This document shows, piece after piece, positions 45,060-53,880 of a stretch of 64,000 nucleotides of DNA. Every line of letters starts with the position of its first letter. Position 1 is the first letter of the stretch. The translations under genes were made by a program, and so were the position numbers. Under the pieces are notes generated by a model. The model did not search any database, was not told the origin of the DNA, and was given only the letters and a program-made list of their open reading frames with translations. Source of the DNA: Prescottella equi (GTDB lineage Bacteria; Actinomycetota; Actinomycetes; Mycobacteriales; Mycobacteriaceae); NCBI RefSeq assembly GCF_002094305.1, contig NZ_LWTX01000002.1:682001-746000 (forward strand), read 5' to 3'.

Positions 45060-45974
45060 CTACGCGCCGTAGACCGGGGTGGGAACCTCGGCCTTGGCCA
45101 GCAGGTCGGCGACGACCGGGCCCAGCTCCTTGGGATCCCAACGGTCACCCTTGTCCTGGGTGGGGCCGTGGCGCCAGCCCTCGGCGACCGTGATCTTGCC
45201 GCCCTCGACCTCGAAGACGCGTCCGGTGACGTCCTTCGACTCCGCGGAGCCCAGCCACACGACCAGCGGCGAGATGTTCTCCGGCGCCATCGCGTCGAAG
45301 CCCTCCTCCGGAGCGGCCATCGCCTCGGCCATCGCGCCACCGGCACCGACGGTCATCCGGGTGCGGGCCGCGGGGGCGATGGCGTTGACGGAGACGCCGT
45401 AGTTCTTCAGCTCGGCGGCGGCCTGGATGGTCATCTCGGCGATGCCCGCCTTGGCCGCGGCGTAGTTGCCCTGGCCGATGGAACCCTGCAGGCCCGCGCC
45501 CGAGCTGGTGTTGATGATGCGGGCGTCCACCGGACGTCCGGCCTTGGACTCGGCACGCCAGTACGCGGCGGCGTGGCGCAGCGGGGCGAAGTGCCCCTTG
45601 AGGTGCACGCGGATGACCGCGTCCCACTCTTCCTCGCTCATGCCGACCAGCATGCGGTCACGCAGGAAGCCCGCGTTGTTGACCAGGACGTCGAGGCGGC
45701 CGAAATTGTCCAACGCGGTCTGGATCAGGTTCTGGGCACCCTCCCACGACGCGACGTCGTCACCGTTGGTGACGGCCTCGCCGCCGGCTGCCTTGATCTC
45801 CGCGACGACCTGCTCCGCGGGGGTCTCGCCGGTGTTGGAGCCGTCGCCGCCGACACCGATGTCGTTGACGACGACCTTGGCGCCCTCGGCCGCGAAGGCC
45901 AGCGCGTGGGCGCGACCGATTCCACGGCCGGCGCCGGTGATGATGACGACTCGGCCGTCAAGCAAACCGCTCAC
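45060..45974 (-). CDS. Short-chain dehydrogenase, Rv3548c-like
   Basis: 304 residues. SDR with TGAGRGIGRAHALAF, NNAGFLRDRMLVGMSEEEWD, NTSSGAGLQGSIGQ and YAAAKAG. The C-terminal extension (FEVEGGKITVAEGWRHGPTQDKGDRWDPKELG) is shared with MFE-2/Hsd4A-like hydroxyacyl-CoA dehydrogenases. The position matches Rv3548c. It is 9 bp downstream of the Rv3549c-like SDR in one minus-strand operon. Confidence 0.87.
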   Translation of the reverse strand: MSGLLDGRVVIITGAGRGIGRAHALAFAAEGAKVVVNDIGVGGDGSNTGETPAEQVVAEIKAAGGEAVTNGDDVASWEGAQNLIQTALDNFGRLDVLVNNAGFLRDRMLVGMSEEEWDAVIRVHLKGHFAPLRHAAAYWRAESKAGRPVDARIINTSSGAGLQGSIGQGNYAAAKAGIAEMTIQAAAELKNYGVSVNAIAPAARTRMTVGAGGAMAEAMAAPEEGFDAMAPENISPLVVWLGSAESKDVTGRVFEVEGGKITVAEGWRHGPTQDKGDRWDPKELGPVVADLLAKAEVPTPVYGA

Positions 45975-45983
45975 TTGTTCTCC

Positions 45984-46748
45984 TTAAGTAGTAGCCGCGG
46001 CCAGGAAGGCCGGGCGCTCGCCGCCGCCGTGGACGGTAAGGGTCGAACCGCTGACGTAGGCCGCCAACGGTGATGCCAGGAATGTCGCACAGTTGCCGAT
46101 GTCCTCGGGACGGGCCATCCGACCCAGCGGGACGGTGGCGCCGACGGCGTCGATACCGGCCTCGTCGCCGTAGTGCAGGTGACTCAGCTCGGTCTGGACC
46201 AGTCCGACGACGATCGAGTTGACCCGCACCTTGGGCGCCCACTCCACGGACAGGCTCGCCGCGAGGGAGTCGATGCCGGCTTTGGCCGCGCCGTACGCGG
46301 CGGTGCCCGGCGACGGCCGACTACCGCTGACGGAGGAGATCATCACGATCGATCCACCGTCCTCCTGCTTCTGCATGACCGCGTTCGCGATCTGCGAGAT
46401 CAGCAGGGGCGCGAGCAGGTTCAGCTCGACGATCTTGGAATGGAACTTCGGGCCGGCGTCAGCCGCCATCGCGAAGGGCGCACCGCCGGCGTTGTTGACG
46501 ACGGTATCGAGGCGGCCGTACTTCGCGACGATTCGGTCGATCATCGATTGCACGTGCTCGGCGTCGCGGACGTCGCACGCGATGAAGTCGACACCGCGGC
46601 CGTCGACCTCGATGGCCTCGTCGGCCGGACGACGGGCACACGTCACGACCGTGGCGCCCGCACGCAGGAAGGACCGGCTGATTCCGGCACCGATTCCGCG
46701 CACCCCGCCGGTCACCAGTACGACCTTGCCTTCGAGACCGAGATCCAC
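45984..46748 (-). CDS. Short-chain dehydrogenase, Rv3549c-like
   Basis: 254 residues from GTG 46746-46748, with GGGAGGAAC in front; earlier codons would run into the KstR2 box. SDR with TGGVRGIGAGIS, NNAGGAPF, Ser in ISSVSGSRPSPGT and YGAAKAG. It is divergent from echA20 across a KstR2-like palindrome, as is Rv3549c from echA20 (Rv3550). Probable role in ring C/D degradation; the exact substrate is not known to me. Confidence 0.86.
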   Translation of the reverse strand: MDLGLEGKVVLVTGGVRGIGAGISRSFLRAGATVVTCARRPADEAIEVDGRGVDFIACDVRDAEHVQSMIDRIVAKYGRLDTVVNNAGGAPFAMAADAGPKFHSKIVELNLLAPLLISQIANAVMQKQEDGGSIVMISSVSGSRPSPGTAAYGAAKAGIDSLAASLSVEWAPKVRVNSIVVGLVQTELSHLHYGDEAGIDAVGATVPLGRMARPEDIGNCATFLASPLAAYVSGSTLTVHGGGERPAFLAAATT

Positions 46749-46800
46749 CTTGTTCCTCCCTGAAGCGGCACGGGTCTTTCGTACCCGTCTGTGATAACTT

Positions 46801-46818
46801 ACCAAGCAATCGCTTGGT
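46801..46818. promoter_or_regulatory. KstR2-like box between Rv3549c-like SDR and echA20
   Basis: ACCAAGCAATCGCTTGGT is a near-perfect 18-bp palindrome. On the minus strand ACCAAGCGATTGCT matches AnCAAGnnCTTGnT at 9 of 10 defined bases. It lies 53 bp from the SDR start and 28 bp from the echA20 start. Confidence 0.78.
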
Positions 46819-46845
46819 TCGGTCAATAGACGTAAGGAACATGCC

Positions 46846-47631
46846 ATGGGCATCACTTCGACCTCGGACGGTGCCGGGATCACCACGGTCACCGTCGACT
46901 ACCCGCCGGTGAACGCCATCCCCTCGAAGGGCTGGTTCGAGTTGGCGGACGCCATCCTGGCGGCGGGCAAGGATCCGGAGACCCGTGTGGTGATCCTGCG
47001 TGCCGAGGGACGCGGCTTCAATGCCGGCGTCGACATCAAGGAAATGCAGGCCACCGAGGGCCACGGCGCCCTCATCGACGCCAACCGCGGCTGCGCGGCG
47101 GCGTTCTCCGCGGTCTACGACTGCGAGGTCCCCGTCGTGGTCGCCGTCAACGGCTTCTGCGTCGGCGGCGGAATCGGCCTGGTCGGCAACGCGGACGTCA
47201 TCGTCGCGTCCGACGACGCCATCTTCGGTCTGCCCGAGGTGGACCGCGGCGCCCTCGGTGCGGCCACCCACCTGGCGCGCCTGGTGCCGCAGCACATGAT
47301 GCGCACGCTGTACTACACGGCCAAGAACGTCGACGCCCAGACGCTCAAGCACTTCGGTTCCGTCTACGACGTGGTTCCGCGCGCCGAGCTCGACGCCTGC
47401 GCGCTGAAGATCGCCGGCGAGATCGCCGCCAAGGACACCCGCGTCATCCGCCGCGCCAAGGAAGCCATCAACCGCATCGACGTGATGGACGTCCACACCA
47501 GCTACCGGATCGAGCAGGGCTTCACGTTCGAGCTCAACCTCGCCGGCGTCGCCGACGAGCACCGCGACGAGTTCGTCGCCACCGGCAAGCCGAAGTCGAA
47601 CACCACCGCACCCAAGGGAGACAGCAAGTAA
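46846..47631 (+). CDS. echA20: EchA20, ring-C/D hydrolase of the crotonase family
   Basis: 261 residues from ATG 46846; an out-of-frame ATG lies 5 bp earlier. Crotonase fold with AEGRGFNAGVDIKEMQ and VNGFCVGGGIGLVGNADVIVASDDAIFGLPEVDRGALG. In M. tuberculosis EchA20 hydrolyses a ring of HIEC-CoA, opening ring D after FadD3 and IpdF/IpdC act. The stop overlaps the ipdA start by 1 bp (TAATG). Confidence 0.93.
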   Translation: MGITSTSDGAGITTVTVDYPPVNAIPSKGWFELADAILAAGKDPETRVVILRAEGRGFNAGVDIKEMQATEGHGALIDANRGCAAAFSAVYDCEVPVVVAVNGFCVGGGIGLVGNADVIVASDDAIFGLPEVDRGALGAATHLARLVPQHMMRTLYYTAKNVDAQTLKHFGSVYDVVPRAELDACALKIAGEIAAKDTRVIRRAKEAINRIDVMDVHTSYRIEQGFTFELNLAGVADEHRDEFVATGKPKSNTTAPKGDSK

Positions 47632-48521
47632 TGGCTGAGAAGCGCGACAAGCGCCGCTCACTGGATGAGGCAGTCGCCGGTATCCAGAGCGGGATGACCA
47701 TCGGCATCGGCGGCTGGGGCTCGCGGCGCAAGCCGATGGCCCTCGTCCGCGCACTGCTGCGCAGCGACGTCAAGGACCTGACCGTCGTCGGGTACCTCGG
47801 CCCGGACCTCGGCCTGCTGATCTCCGCCGGCAAGGTCAAGCGCGCCTACTACGGCTTCGTGTCCCTGGACTCGGCGCCGTTCTACGACCCGTGGTTCGCG
47901 CAGGCCCGTGTCGCCGGGACCATCGAGTCCCGCGAGATGGACGAGGGCATGGTGAAGGCCGGCCTGCAGGCTGCCGCCGCGCGCCTGCCGTTCATGCCGA
48001 TCCGCGCCGGCCTCGGTTCGGACGCGCAGACCGTCTGGGGCGACGAGCTCAAGACCGTCGCGTCGCCGTACCCGGACGCCGACGGCCGCACCGAGACCCT
48101 CATCGCGATGCCCGCGCTGAAGCTCGACGCAGCCCTGGTCCACCTGGACCTCGCCGACGAGCGCGGTAACGCCGCCTACACCGGTGTCGACCCGTACTTC
48201 GACGACCTGTTCTGCCTCGCGGCCGAGCAGCGCATCCTCAGCGCCGACAAGATCGTCTCGACCGAGGAACTCGTCAAGTCCGTCCCGAATCAGGCTCTCA
48301 TCCTGAACCGGTCGATGGTCGACACCGTCACCGAGGCTCCGAACGGCGCCCACTTCACCTTCGCCGGCAGCTACAAGCGCGACGAGAAGTTCCAGCGCCA
48401 CTACGCCGAGTCCGCCAAGACCCCCGAGGCCTGGCAGGCCTTCGCCGACACCTACCTGTCCGGCAGCGAGGACGACTACCAGGCCGCCGTGCGCAAGTTC
48501 GCAGAGGAGCAGAAGTCATGA
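47631..48521 (+). CDS. ipdA: IpdA, alpha subunit of the COCHEA-CoA hydrolase
   Basis: 296 residues. CoA-transferase family I alpha-type fold (LDEAVAGIQSGMTIGIGGWGSRRKPMALVRALL). IpdAB in M. tuberculosis and R. equi does not transfer CoA but hydrolytically opens the last steroid ring of COCHEA-CoA. Loss of ipdAB attenuates R. equi. It is coupled to echA20 and, by ATGA, to ipdB. Confidence 0.94.
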   Translation: MAEKRDKRRSLDEAVAGIQSGMTIGIGGWGSRRKPMALVRALLRSDVKDLTVVGYLGPDLGLLISAGKVKRAYYGFVSLDSAPFYDPWFAQARVAGTIESREMDEGMVKAGLQAAAARLPFMPIRAGLGSDAQTVWGDELKTVASPYPDADGRTETLIAMPALKLDAALVHLDLADERGNAAYTGVDPYFDDLFCLAAEQRILSADKIVSTEELVKSVPNQALILNRSMVDTVTEAPNGAHFTFAGSYKRDEKFQRHYAESAKTPEAWQAFADTYLSGSEDDYQAAVRKFAEEQKS

Positions 48522-49267
48522 CCGAGGTAACCCGCGCGGAGTACTGCGCCGTCGCTTGCGCCGAGCTGTTCGCCGACGCCGGCGAGATCTTCGCCTCCCC
48601 CATGGCGACGCTGCCGCTGATCGGCGCGCGCCTGGCCAAGCTCACCACCGAGCCCGACCTGATCATCACCGACGGTGAGGCCCTGATCCTGGCCGAGGCT
48701 CCGGCCATCGGCGCCAGCGCGCCGATCGAGGGCTACATCCCCTTCTCCAAGGTGTTCGACGTGGTCGCCTCCGGCCGTCGCCACGTGGTGATGGGCGCGA
48801 ACCAGATCGACAAGTACGGCAACCAGAACCTCTCGGCGTTCGGTCCGCTGGACAAGCCGACCCGCCAGATGTTCGGCCTGCGCGGCGCTCCGGGCAACAC
48901 CATCAACCACGCCACCAGCTACTGGGTCGGCAAGCATTCCTCGCGGGTGTTCGCCGAGAAGGTCGATGTGGTGTGCGGCGTCGGCTACGACAAGGTCGAT
49001 CCGGAGAACCCGGCTTTCCGCTTCCTGAAGAACCACCGCGTGGTCACCAACCTGGGCGTCTTCGACTTCCAGGGCCCCGGTCAGACGATGCGCGCAGTCA
49101 CCCTGCACCCCGGCGTCACGGCCGAGGACGTCAAGGCGAACACCTCCTTCGAGATCGCCGACCTGGACTCGGCGGGCGTCACCCGTGAGCCCACCGCCGA
49201 AGAGCTGCGCCTGATCCGCGAGGTCATCGACCCGAAGAGCCTGCGTGACCGTGAGGTCTCGGCGTGA
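48518..49267 (+). CDS. ipdB: IpdB, beta subunit of the COCHEA-CoA hydrolase
   Basis: 249 residues, start overlapping the ipdA stop by 4 bp. CoA-transferase beta-type fold (FASPMATLPLIGARLAKLTTEPDLIITDGEALIL). The Ser-Glu-Asn-Gly motif with the CoA-transferase glutamate is absent here (the segment reads TDGEALILAEAP), consistent with a hydrolase rather than a transferase. It forms the IpdAB heteromer. Confidence 0.93.
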   Translation: MTEVTRAEYCAVACAELFADAGEIFASPMATLPLIGARLAKLTTEPDLIITDGEALILAEAPAIGASAPIEGYIPFSKVFDVVASGRRHVVMGANQIDKYGNQNLSAFGPLDKPTRQMFGLRGAPGNTINHATSYWVGKHSSRVFAEKVDVVCGVGYDKVDPENPAFRFLKNHRVVTNLGVFDFQGPGQTMRAVTLHPGVTAEDVKANTSFEIADLDSAGVTREPTAEELRLIREVIDPKSLRDREVSA

Positions 49268-50328
49268 CCGCCGTCCTGAAGACGCCGTTCACCGAACTCG
49301 TCGGTGTCGAGCATCCGATCGTGCAGACGGGCATGGGCTGGGTCTCCGGCCCGCGCCTGACCGCGGCCACCGCCAACGCGGGCGGCCTCGGCATCCTCGC
49401 CTCGGCGACGATGACGTACGAAGAGCTCGAGGCTGCGATCAAGAAGACCAAGCAGCTCACGAGCAAGCCGTTCGGCGTCAACATGCGCGCCGACGCGTCG
49501 GACGCCTCCAAGCGCTGCGACCTGCTGATCCGTGAAGGCGTCAAGGTCGCCTCGTTCGCGCTGGCCCCCAAGAAGGACCTGATCGCCAAGCTCAAGGACA
49601 ACGGGATCGTCGTCATCCCGTCGATCGGTGCCGCCAAGCACGCCGTCAAGGTGGCCTCGTGGGGCGCCGACGCGGTGGTCGTGCAGGGCGGTGAGGGCGG
49701 CGGCCACACCGGTGGTGTCGCCACGACGCTGCTGCTGCCGTCCGTGCTCGACGCGGTCGACATCCCGGTCGTCGCCGGCGGCGGGTTCTTCGACGGTCGT
49801 GGCCTGGCCGCGGCGCTGTCGTACGGTGCCGCGGGCGTCGCGATGGGCACCCGCTTCCTGCTCACCCGCGACTCGGCGGTGCCGGACTCGGTCAAGCAGG
49901 AGTACCTCAAGCGCAGTCTGACCGACACCACGGTGTCCGTGAAGGTCGACGGCATGCCGCACCGAGTCCTCAACACCGAGCTGGTGAATGCGCTCGAGAA
50001 GTCGAGCTACGCAAAGGGACTCGTCGCCGCCACCAAGAACGCGATGAAGTTCAAGGCGATGACGGGCATGAAGTGGTCCACCCTCGCCAAGGACGGGCTC
50101 GCCATGAAGAAGTCCGGCGACCGCACGTGGCAGCAGATCATCATGGCCGCCAATACCCCGATGCTGCTCAAGGCCGGTCTGGTCGAGGGCAACACGGAGG
50201 CCGGCGTGCTCGCGTCCGGTCAGGTGGTCGGCATGATCGACGACCTGCCCAGCTGCCAGGAACTGATCGACCGCATCATGGCCGACGCCGTGAAGCGGAT
50301 CGATGCACTTGGAGACCTCAAGGCCTGA
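49264..50328 (+). CDS. ipdC: IpdC, flavin-dependent ring-C/D oxidoreductase
   Basis: 354 residues from GTG 49264, 4-bp overlap with ipdB. NMO-like FMN barrel (VEHPIVQTGMGWVSGPRLTAATANAGGLGILA; VQGGEGGGHTGGVATTLLLP; VVAGGGFFDGRGLAAALSYGAAGVAMGTRF). The C-terminal part is longer than in simple NMOs. IpdC is required for HIP breakdown in M. tuberculosis and acts on the bicyclic CoA thioester near the IpdF step; the exact reaction I give only as a redox step. It is the last gene of the echA20-ipdABC operon. Confidence 0.92.
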   Translation: MTAVLKTPFTELVGVEHPIVQTGMGWVSGPRLTAATANAGGLGILASATMTYEELEAAIKKTKQLTSKPFGVNMRADASDASKRCDLLIREGVKVASFALAPKKDLIAKLKDNGIVVIPSIGAAKHAVKVASWGADAVVVQGGEGGGHTGGVATTLLLPSVLDAVDIPVVAGGGFFDGRGLAAALSYGAAGVAMGTRFLLTRDSAVPDSVKQEYLKRSLTDTTVSVKVDGMPHRVLNTELVNALEKSSYAKGLVAATKNAMKFKAMTGMKWSTLAKDGLAMKKSGDRTWQQIIMAANTPMLLKAGLVEGNTEAGVLASGQVVGMIDDLPSCQELIDRIMADAVKRIDALGDLKA

Positions 50329-50349
50329 CCGGCTTCCCGGTTCTCCGCT

Positions 50350-50392
50350 GAAGGGACCCTGCATGCGCCACCAGCGCATGCCGGGTCCCTTC
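50350..50392. repeat. Palindromic interspersed repeat, copy 2
   Basis: Arms GAAGGGACCC and GGGTCCCTTC around an inner GCATGCGC/GCGCATGC stem. It is related to the element at 32419-32465. It lies 22 bp after ipdC and 8 bp before the end of the convergent MinD-like gene, so it may act as a terminator. Confidence 0.75.
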
Positions 50393-50399
50393 TTCCGTT

Positions 50400-51179
50400 T
50401 CAGGCCAGTTCGCTGCTCGACTCCCCCGAATCGGACCGGCCGAGCCGGCTCGACAGCGCACCGAGGACGTCGAGGGCGTCGGTCCAGGCGTCGAGGGTGG
50501 CCGACGCCAGCCGGCGGTGGTCGAGCACACCGGGCTGCGCCAGGGCCGCGTCGAACGGCACCTCGACGAGCCCGGCGACCCGAGGCGCGAGCGCCGAGCG
50601 GATCGGCGCCAGATCCACGGGAGCGTCCGGCATCTGGTGCGAGACGACGACGATGGTGCGTCCCAGCACCTCGGCGCCGTAGGTGGACATCACCCAGGTG
50701 AGCGCGTCGCGCATCCGGCTGAGCGGCTCGGCGCGGGCGGATGCGACCACCACCAGCGCGGCACCGGACCGCAGCAGCGGCGCCAGTCGCGGTGAACGCA
50801 GCGCGGTCCCGACGTCGTGGATGCGGGCGCTGTGCCGGGCCGCGAGGAGCTCGTCGACGATGGCCGCATCGCTCGGCTGGCCGCCGCCGTTGCCGACCAC
50901 GACCACGCCGGCCGACGTCAGTGCCATGTGCGCCTGGAACTGGCGGATCGAGCGCGCCGCGTCGACGGCCCCGATACCGGTGCGGGAGAGCAGGTTGCCA
51001 CCGTCGCTGGTGGCGTCGACCGCGGAGACCTCCTTGCCGGTGCCCAGCCGCAGGGCCGTGGCGAGCCCGAACGCCGTGGTGGTGGCCGCGGCACCACCGG
51101 AACCGGCGACGACCACGGCCGACACCTGTTCGGGTTCGGCCACTTTCGGGACCCGGCGCAGCGACACCACGTTGTTCAT
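50400..51179 (-). CDS. MinD/ParA-like protein with degenerate P-loop
   Basis: 259 residues from ATG 51177-51179. The overall SIMIBI layout is kept: VSAVVVAGSGGAAATTTAFGLATAL then VDATSDGG (Walker A prime region), VVVASARAEPLSRMRDAL and SYGAEVLGRTIVVVSHQMPD. The deviant Walker A KGGxGKTT reads SGGAAATT, so both lysines are lost and ATP hydrolysis is doubtful. Its start overlaps the stop of a membrane protein gene by 4 bp. It probably acts as a partner of the upstream membrane and secreted proteins; the function is unknown. Confidence 0.78.
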   Translation of the reverse strand: MNNVVSLRRVPKVAEPEQVSAVVVAGSGGAAATTTAFGLATALRLGTGKEVSAVDATSDGGNLLSRTGIGAVDAARSIRQFQAHMALTSAGVVVVGNGGGQPSDAAIVDELLAARHSARIHDVGTALRSPRLAPLLRSGAALVVVASARAEPLSRMRDALTWVMSTYGAEVLGRTIVVVSHQMPDAPVDLAPIRSALAPRVAGLVEVPFDAALAQPGVLDHRRLASATLDAWTDALDVLGALSSRLGRSDSGESSSELA

Positions 51180-51952
51180 CGCAGATCCTCCACCGTCGCG
51201 ATCTTGAAGCCGTCGGGTGACGCGGCAACGGTGATGCGCTGGCGGATCGTGCCGTCCGTGCCGTCCGGCATCCGCAACGCGAGGTCCACCATGTAGGCGT
51301 TCGGATCCGCGGTGGACGCGATGGTCACGCAGTGCTCGGTACCGACCTGGACGTCGTCGATCCACTTCTGGATCTCCGGCACCGGGTTCGGGGTGAGCAT
51401 CAGCGACGCGACCCGGCCGCCGTCCCTTTGGGCGTAGTACGCGTGGTCGAACGCGCGGATCACGCCGGGCCCGTTGTCGACGGTGCCCGGGCCGCGGCCG
51501 ACGCTCCGGCCGTCGCTCACCTCTTCGGCGCACCAACCCGCCCCGGTCACCGATGCGCCGGGAGCGGCGCCCTGTGCCGTCGCCGATGCTGCCGCCGCCG
51601 GCACGGCCGACCCGGCGGTCTCGCGGTCGCCGCCCGTCAGAACGACCGCGGTCACGGCCGCGACCGCCAGCACCGAGACCGCAGCGGAGGCGACGACGAG
51701 GGGCCGGCGCGCCGCACGCGCCGGCTGTTCGGGCTCGGGTTCGACATGCGGGTCGGCCAGCCAGGCGGGTCGGTGCTCGAAGTCGGGCGTCAACTCCTGT
51801 GGCGCCGACTCCTCCGGGGTCGGAGCTACCGAGACCGCATCTGCCGCCGGGATCGGAACCGACGGCGCCACAGCGCTTTCGGCAGGCTCCGATTCGTAGT
51901 GCTCGGTCACGTCCGGGAACAGTGCGGGTCCGTTCCGGTTGTCGGTCGCCAT
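51176..51952 (-). CDS. Single-pass membrane protein, DUF8176-like
   Basis: 258 residues from ATG 51950-51952 with GGAGGAGA in front. An acidic, Pro-rich cytoplasmic part (1-~80) is followed by one transmembrane helix (PLVVASAAVSVLAVAAVTAVVLTGG) and an external domain with two Cys (WCAEEVSDGRS and EHCVTI) that could pair. The segment PGVIRAFDHAYYAQRDGGRVASLMLTPNPVPEIQKWIDDV recalls domains of actinobacterial envelope proteins. It is coupled to the MinD-like gene and 55 bp downstream of a secreted repeat protein gene. Function unknown. Confidence 0.72.
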   Translation of the reverse strand: MATDNRNGPALFPDVTEHYESEPAESAVAPSVPIPAADAVSVAPTPEESAPQELTPDFEHRPAWLADPHVEPEPEQPARAARRPLVVASAAVSVLAVAAVTAVVLTGGDRETAGSAVPAAAASATAQGAAPGASVTGAGWCAEEVSDGRSVGRGPGTVDNGPGVIRAFDHAYYAQRDGGRVASLMLTPNPVPEIQKWIDDVQVGTEHCVTIASTADPNAYMVDLALRMPDGTDGTIRQRITVAASPDGFKIATVEDLR

Positions 51953-52007
51953 TTCTCCTCCGCGATGGTGCGCGGGTGGGGCGGGATCGTTCCCGCCCCA
52001 CCGGTGG

Positions 52008-53186
52008 TCATGCCTGGACGCCGGCCCCGACGGCCTCACCGATCATGTTCGCGGCGACACCGAGAGACGATTCCTGCACGAACGCGGTGAGTCCGGCGTC
52101 GATCTGCCCCAGCAGCTGCGCACCGCCGGGCTGTGCTGCCACGAAATCACGTGCTTGACGGTCGATCTCCGGTGCAGCGGCCACGCCATTCCGCACCGCC
52201 GACGCGGCAGCTCCGCCGACCGGGTTGGTCTCCCACTGAGCGAGGGTGTCCTGCGTCTGTGTGGTGACCGCGGGCTGGTCGACGTCGTTGAAGAACCTGC
52301 GGACATCATCGGGAAGCTCCTGCGGTTCGCCGAGGTCCCCCGCGCCGATGGTGGTACCCGCAACGGCACCCATTACCGCACCGGGCACGGCGCCGATCGC
52401 CCCGCCTACGACAGCCCCGATCGCCGTTCCGATCGTACTGTTGGTGACGAAGATGACCTGCCCCCCAGGAATGATCAGGTCTTGACCGCCCCAGATCGAC
52501 GCACCGATTGCGCCACCGATTGCCCCGCCGGCCAGAGCGCCGCCGGCCCCCGCTCCGATCGCACCCGCCGCACCCATACCCAGCTGCGCCGCCGCGAGCC
52601 GATTTGCGCGGGTGGTCTCGACGCCCAGCGAACGCCAGAACGTCGACACCTCGGCCTCGATGACGGCGGAGGTGTTGTTGGTACGCGCGAGGTCGCCGTC
52701 GGTGATCCAGTTGGGCTGCGCCACATGGTAAGTGCCCAGGCGCAGGGTCTCGCGCGGCGCGATGATGGGCGCGGTGGGCTCGACGTACGTGGGCAGGTGC
52801 AGTTCCTCGACCCGGAGCGGAGCGACGTAGTAGTCGTCGGGCGCGTTGTAGGTGTTGGTGTCGTAGTCGTAGTTGTCGAGCGGCTGGTACTCGACGTTCT
52901 CATAATGCGCGGGCGGCGCGACCCAGTACACGGGTTCGGGCTGCGCCGGCGGCGTCGTCACGCCACCCTGTGTGGTGGGTGTGGAGGTGACGCCGCCCTG
53001 GGTCCGGGGCGCATCGGTACCGCCACCCTGCGCCGGCGGTGCCGTCGTCACCCCACCCTGCGGGGGCAGTTGGTTCGGCGCCGCGGACGCCGCGCCCGAC
53101 GCTGCCACGACCACTGCGGCCGCGGCGGACGGGACCAGCGCCATCCGTGCGATCGTGCCGACCCGGCTCTTGCGGTGCTTGCCCAT
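52008..53186 (-). CDS. Secreted repeat and glycine-zipper protein (insoluble-domain type)
   Basis: 392 residues. A signal peptide covers ~1-36 (cleavage near ASAAPN). Residues 41-80 are four 10-residue repeats of the form xxQGGVTTxP. A Tyr/Asp-rich stretch follows (YENVEYQPLDNYDYDTNTY). Two glycine-zipper blocks come next, ~202-234 (GAAGAIGAGAGGALAGGAIGG) and ~252-283 (GTAIGAVVGGAIGAVPGAVMG), which look membrane-active or self-associating. It resembles a Rhodococcus family I recall being named insoluble domain protein. It may be exported with the help of the two downstream genes (inferred). Confidence 0.72.
   Translation of the reverse strand: MGKHRKSRVGTIARMALVPSAAAAVVVAASGAASAAPNQLPPQGGVTTAPPAQGGGTDAPRTQGGVTSTPTTQGGVTTPPAQPEPVYWVAPPAHYENVEYQPLDNYDYDTNTYNAPDDYYVAPLRVEELHLPTYVEPTAPIIAPRETLRLGTYHVAQPNWITDGDLARTNNTSAVIEAEVSTFWRSLGVETTRANRLAAAQLGMGAAGAIGAGAGGALAGGAIGGAIGASIWGGQDLIIPGGQVIFVTNSTIGTAIGAVVGGAIGAVPGAVMGAVAGTTIGAGDLGEPQELPDDVRRFFNDVDQPAVTTQTQDTLAQWETNPVGGAAASAVRNGVAAAPEIDRQARDFVAAQPGGAQLLGQIDAGLTAFVQESSLGVAANMIGEAVGAGVQA
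52947..53066 (-). repeat. Tandem 30-bp coding repeats (4 copies)
   Basis: Four consecutive 30-bp units encode the 10-residue repeats PPQGGVTTAP, PAQGGGTDAP, RTQGGVTSTP and TTQGGVTTPP of the secreted protein. Such arrays often vary in copy number. Confidence 0.8.
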
Positions 53187-53488
53187 CGAAGGATCCCCCT
53201 TGGTGATTCGAGACTGAGACGTCGCGTTGTTTCAGTGCCGCAGCGGCCGCTGGTCCACGGACGCGGTGAACGCCGATGCCTCGGTCTGGAATGCCCGGAA
53301 TGCAAGCGATGTGAGGGCAGCACTGCCCGCCACGACTCGAAAGCGCGCACACCGATGCGCGCTCATCCCCCTCGGCAACCTGCCGCCCCCATCACGAACG
53401 TCCCCCGCCGATCCGGTTCCCCCCGGTCGGTGCTTGGTCAGCCCGCAGAGTAACAGCAGGGGCCGACCGGCACCGCACGACCCTGGAG
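53187..53488. other. Intergenic stretch, no gene or clear site
   Basis: About 300 bp between the secreted repeat protein start and the DUF2277 stop. I see no convincing reading frame, palindrome or iron, KstR or KstR2 box in it. The promoter for the secreted-protein operon should lie near its left end. Confidence 0.5.
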
Positions 53489-53776
53489 TCAGGATCCGAC
53501 GGTGGCTTCCTCCGCCGCGGCCATGCGCGCACGCACCTCGGGCCGGCGCAGCGGCGGGACCGTCTTGGGAGGCTGCCGACGTGGCGGCAGCGCGGCGAGC
53601 AGTTCCATCGTCGTCGCGGTGACCTCTTCGACGGCGTTCTCGAACGCGTCGCGGTTGGCGTCGGACAGCTTGTGGACGCCACTGATCTTGCGGACGTACT
53701 GGCGCGCGGCAGCCTCGATCTCCTCGGCGGTGGCAGCCGGTTCGAGCCCGCGCAACTCGGTGATGTTTCGGCACAT
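53489..53776 (-). CDS. DUF2277 family protein
   Basis: 95 residues from ATG 53774-53776. It starts MCRNITELRGLEPAATAEEIEAAARQYVRKISGVHKLSDAN, the DUF2277 signature with an N-terminal Cys and helical fold. Family function is unknown. It is divergent from the P450 gene with a gap of about 104 bp. Confidence 0.85.
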   Translation of the reverse strand: MCRNITELRGLEPAATAEEIEAAARQYVRKISGVHKLSDANRDAFENAVEEVTATTMELLAALPPRRQPPKTVPPLRRPEVRARMAAAEEATVGS

Positions 53777-53880
53777 GCCTCGAACGGTAATCCCGCGCCG
53801 GCACCCCCGAAAGGGTGTCGGGTAGCGAACATAGGGCGTACTTTCGGTACCACACACCGGACCGGCACCGCGGGGGAACG

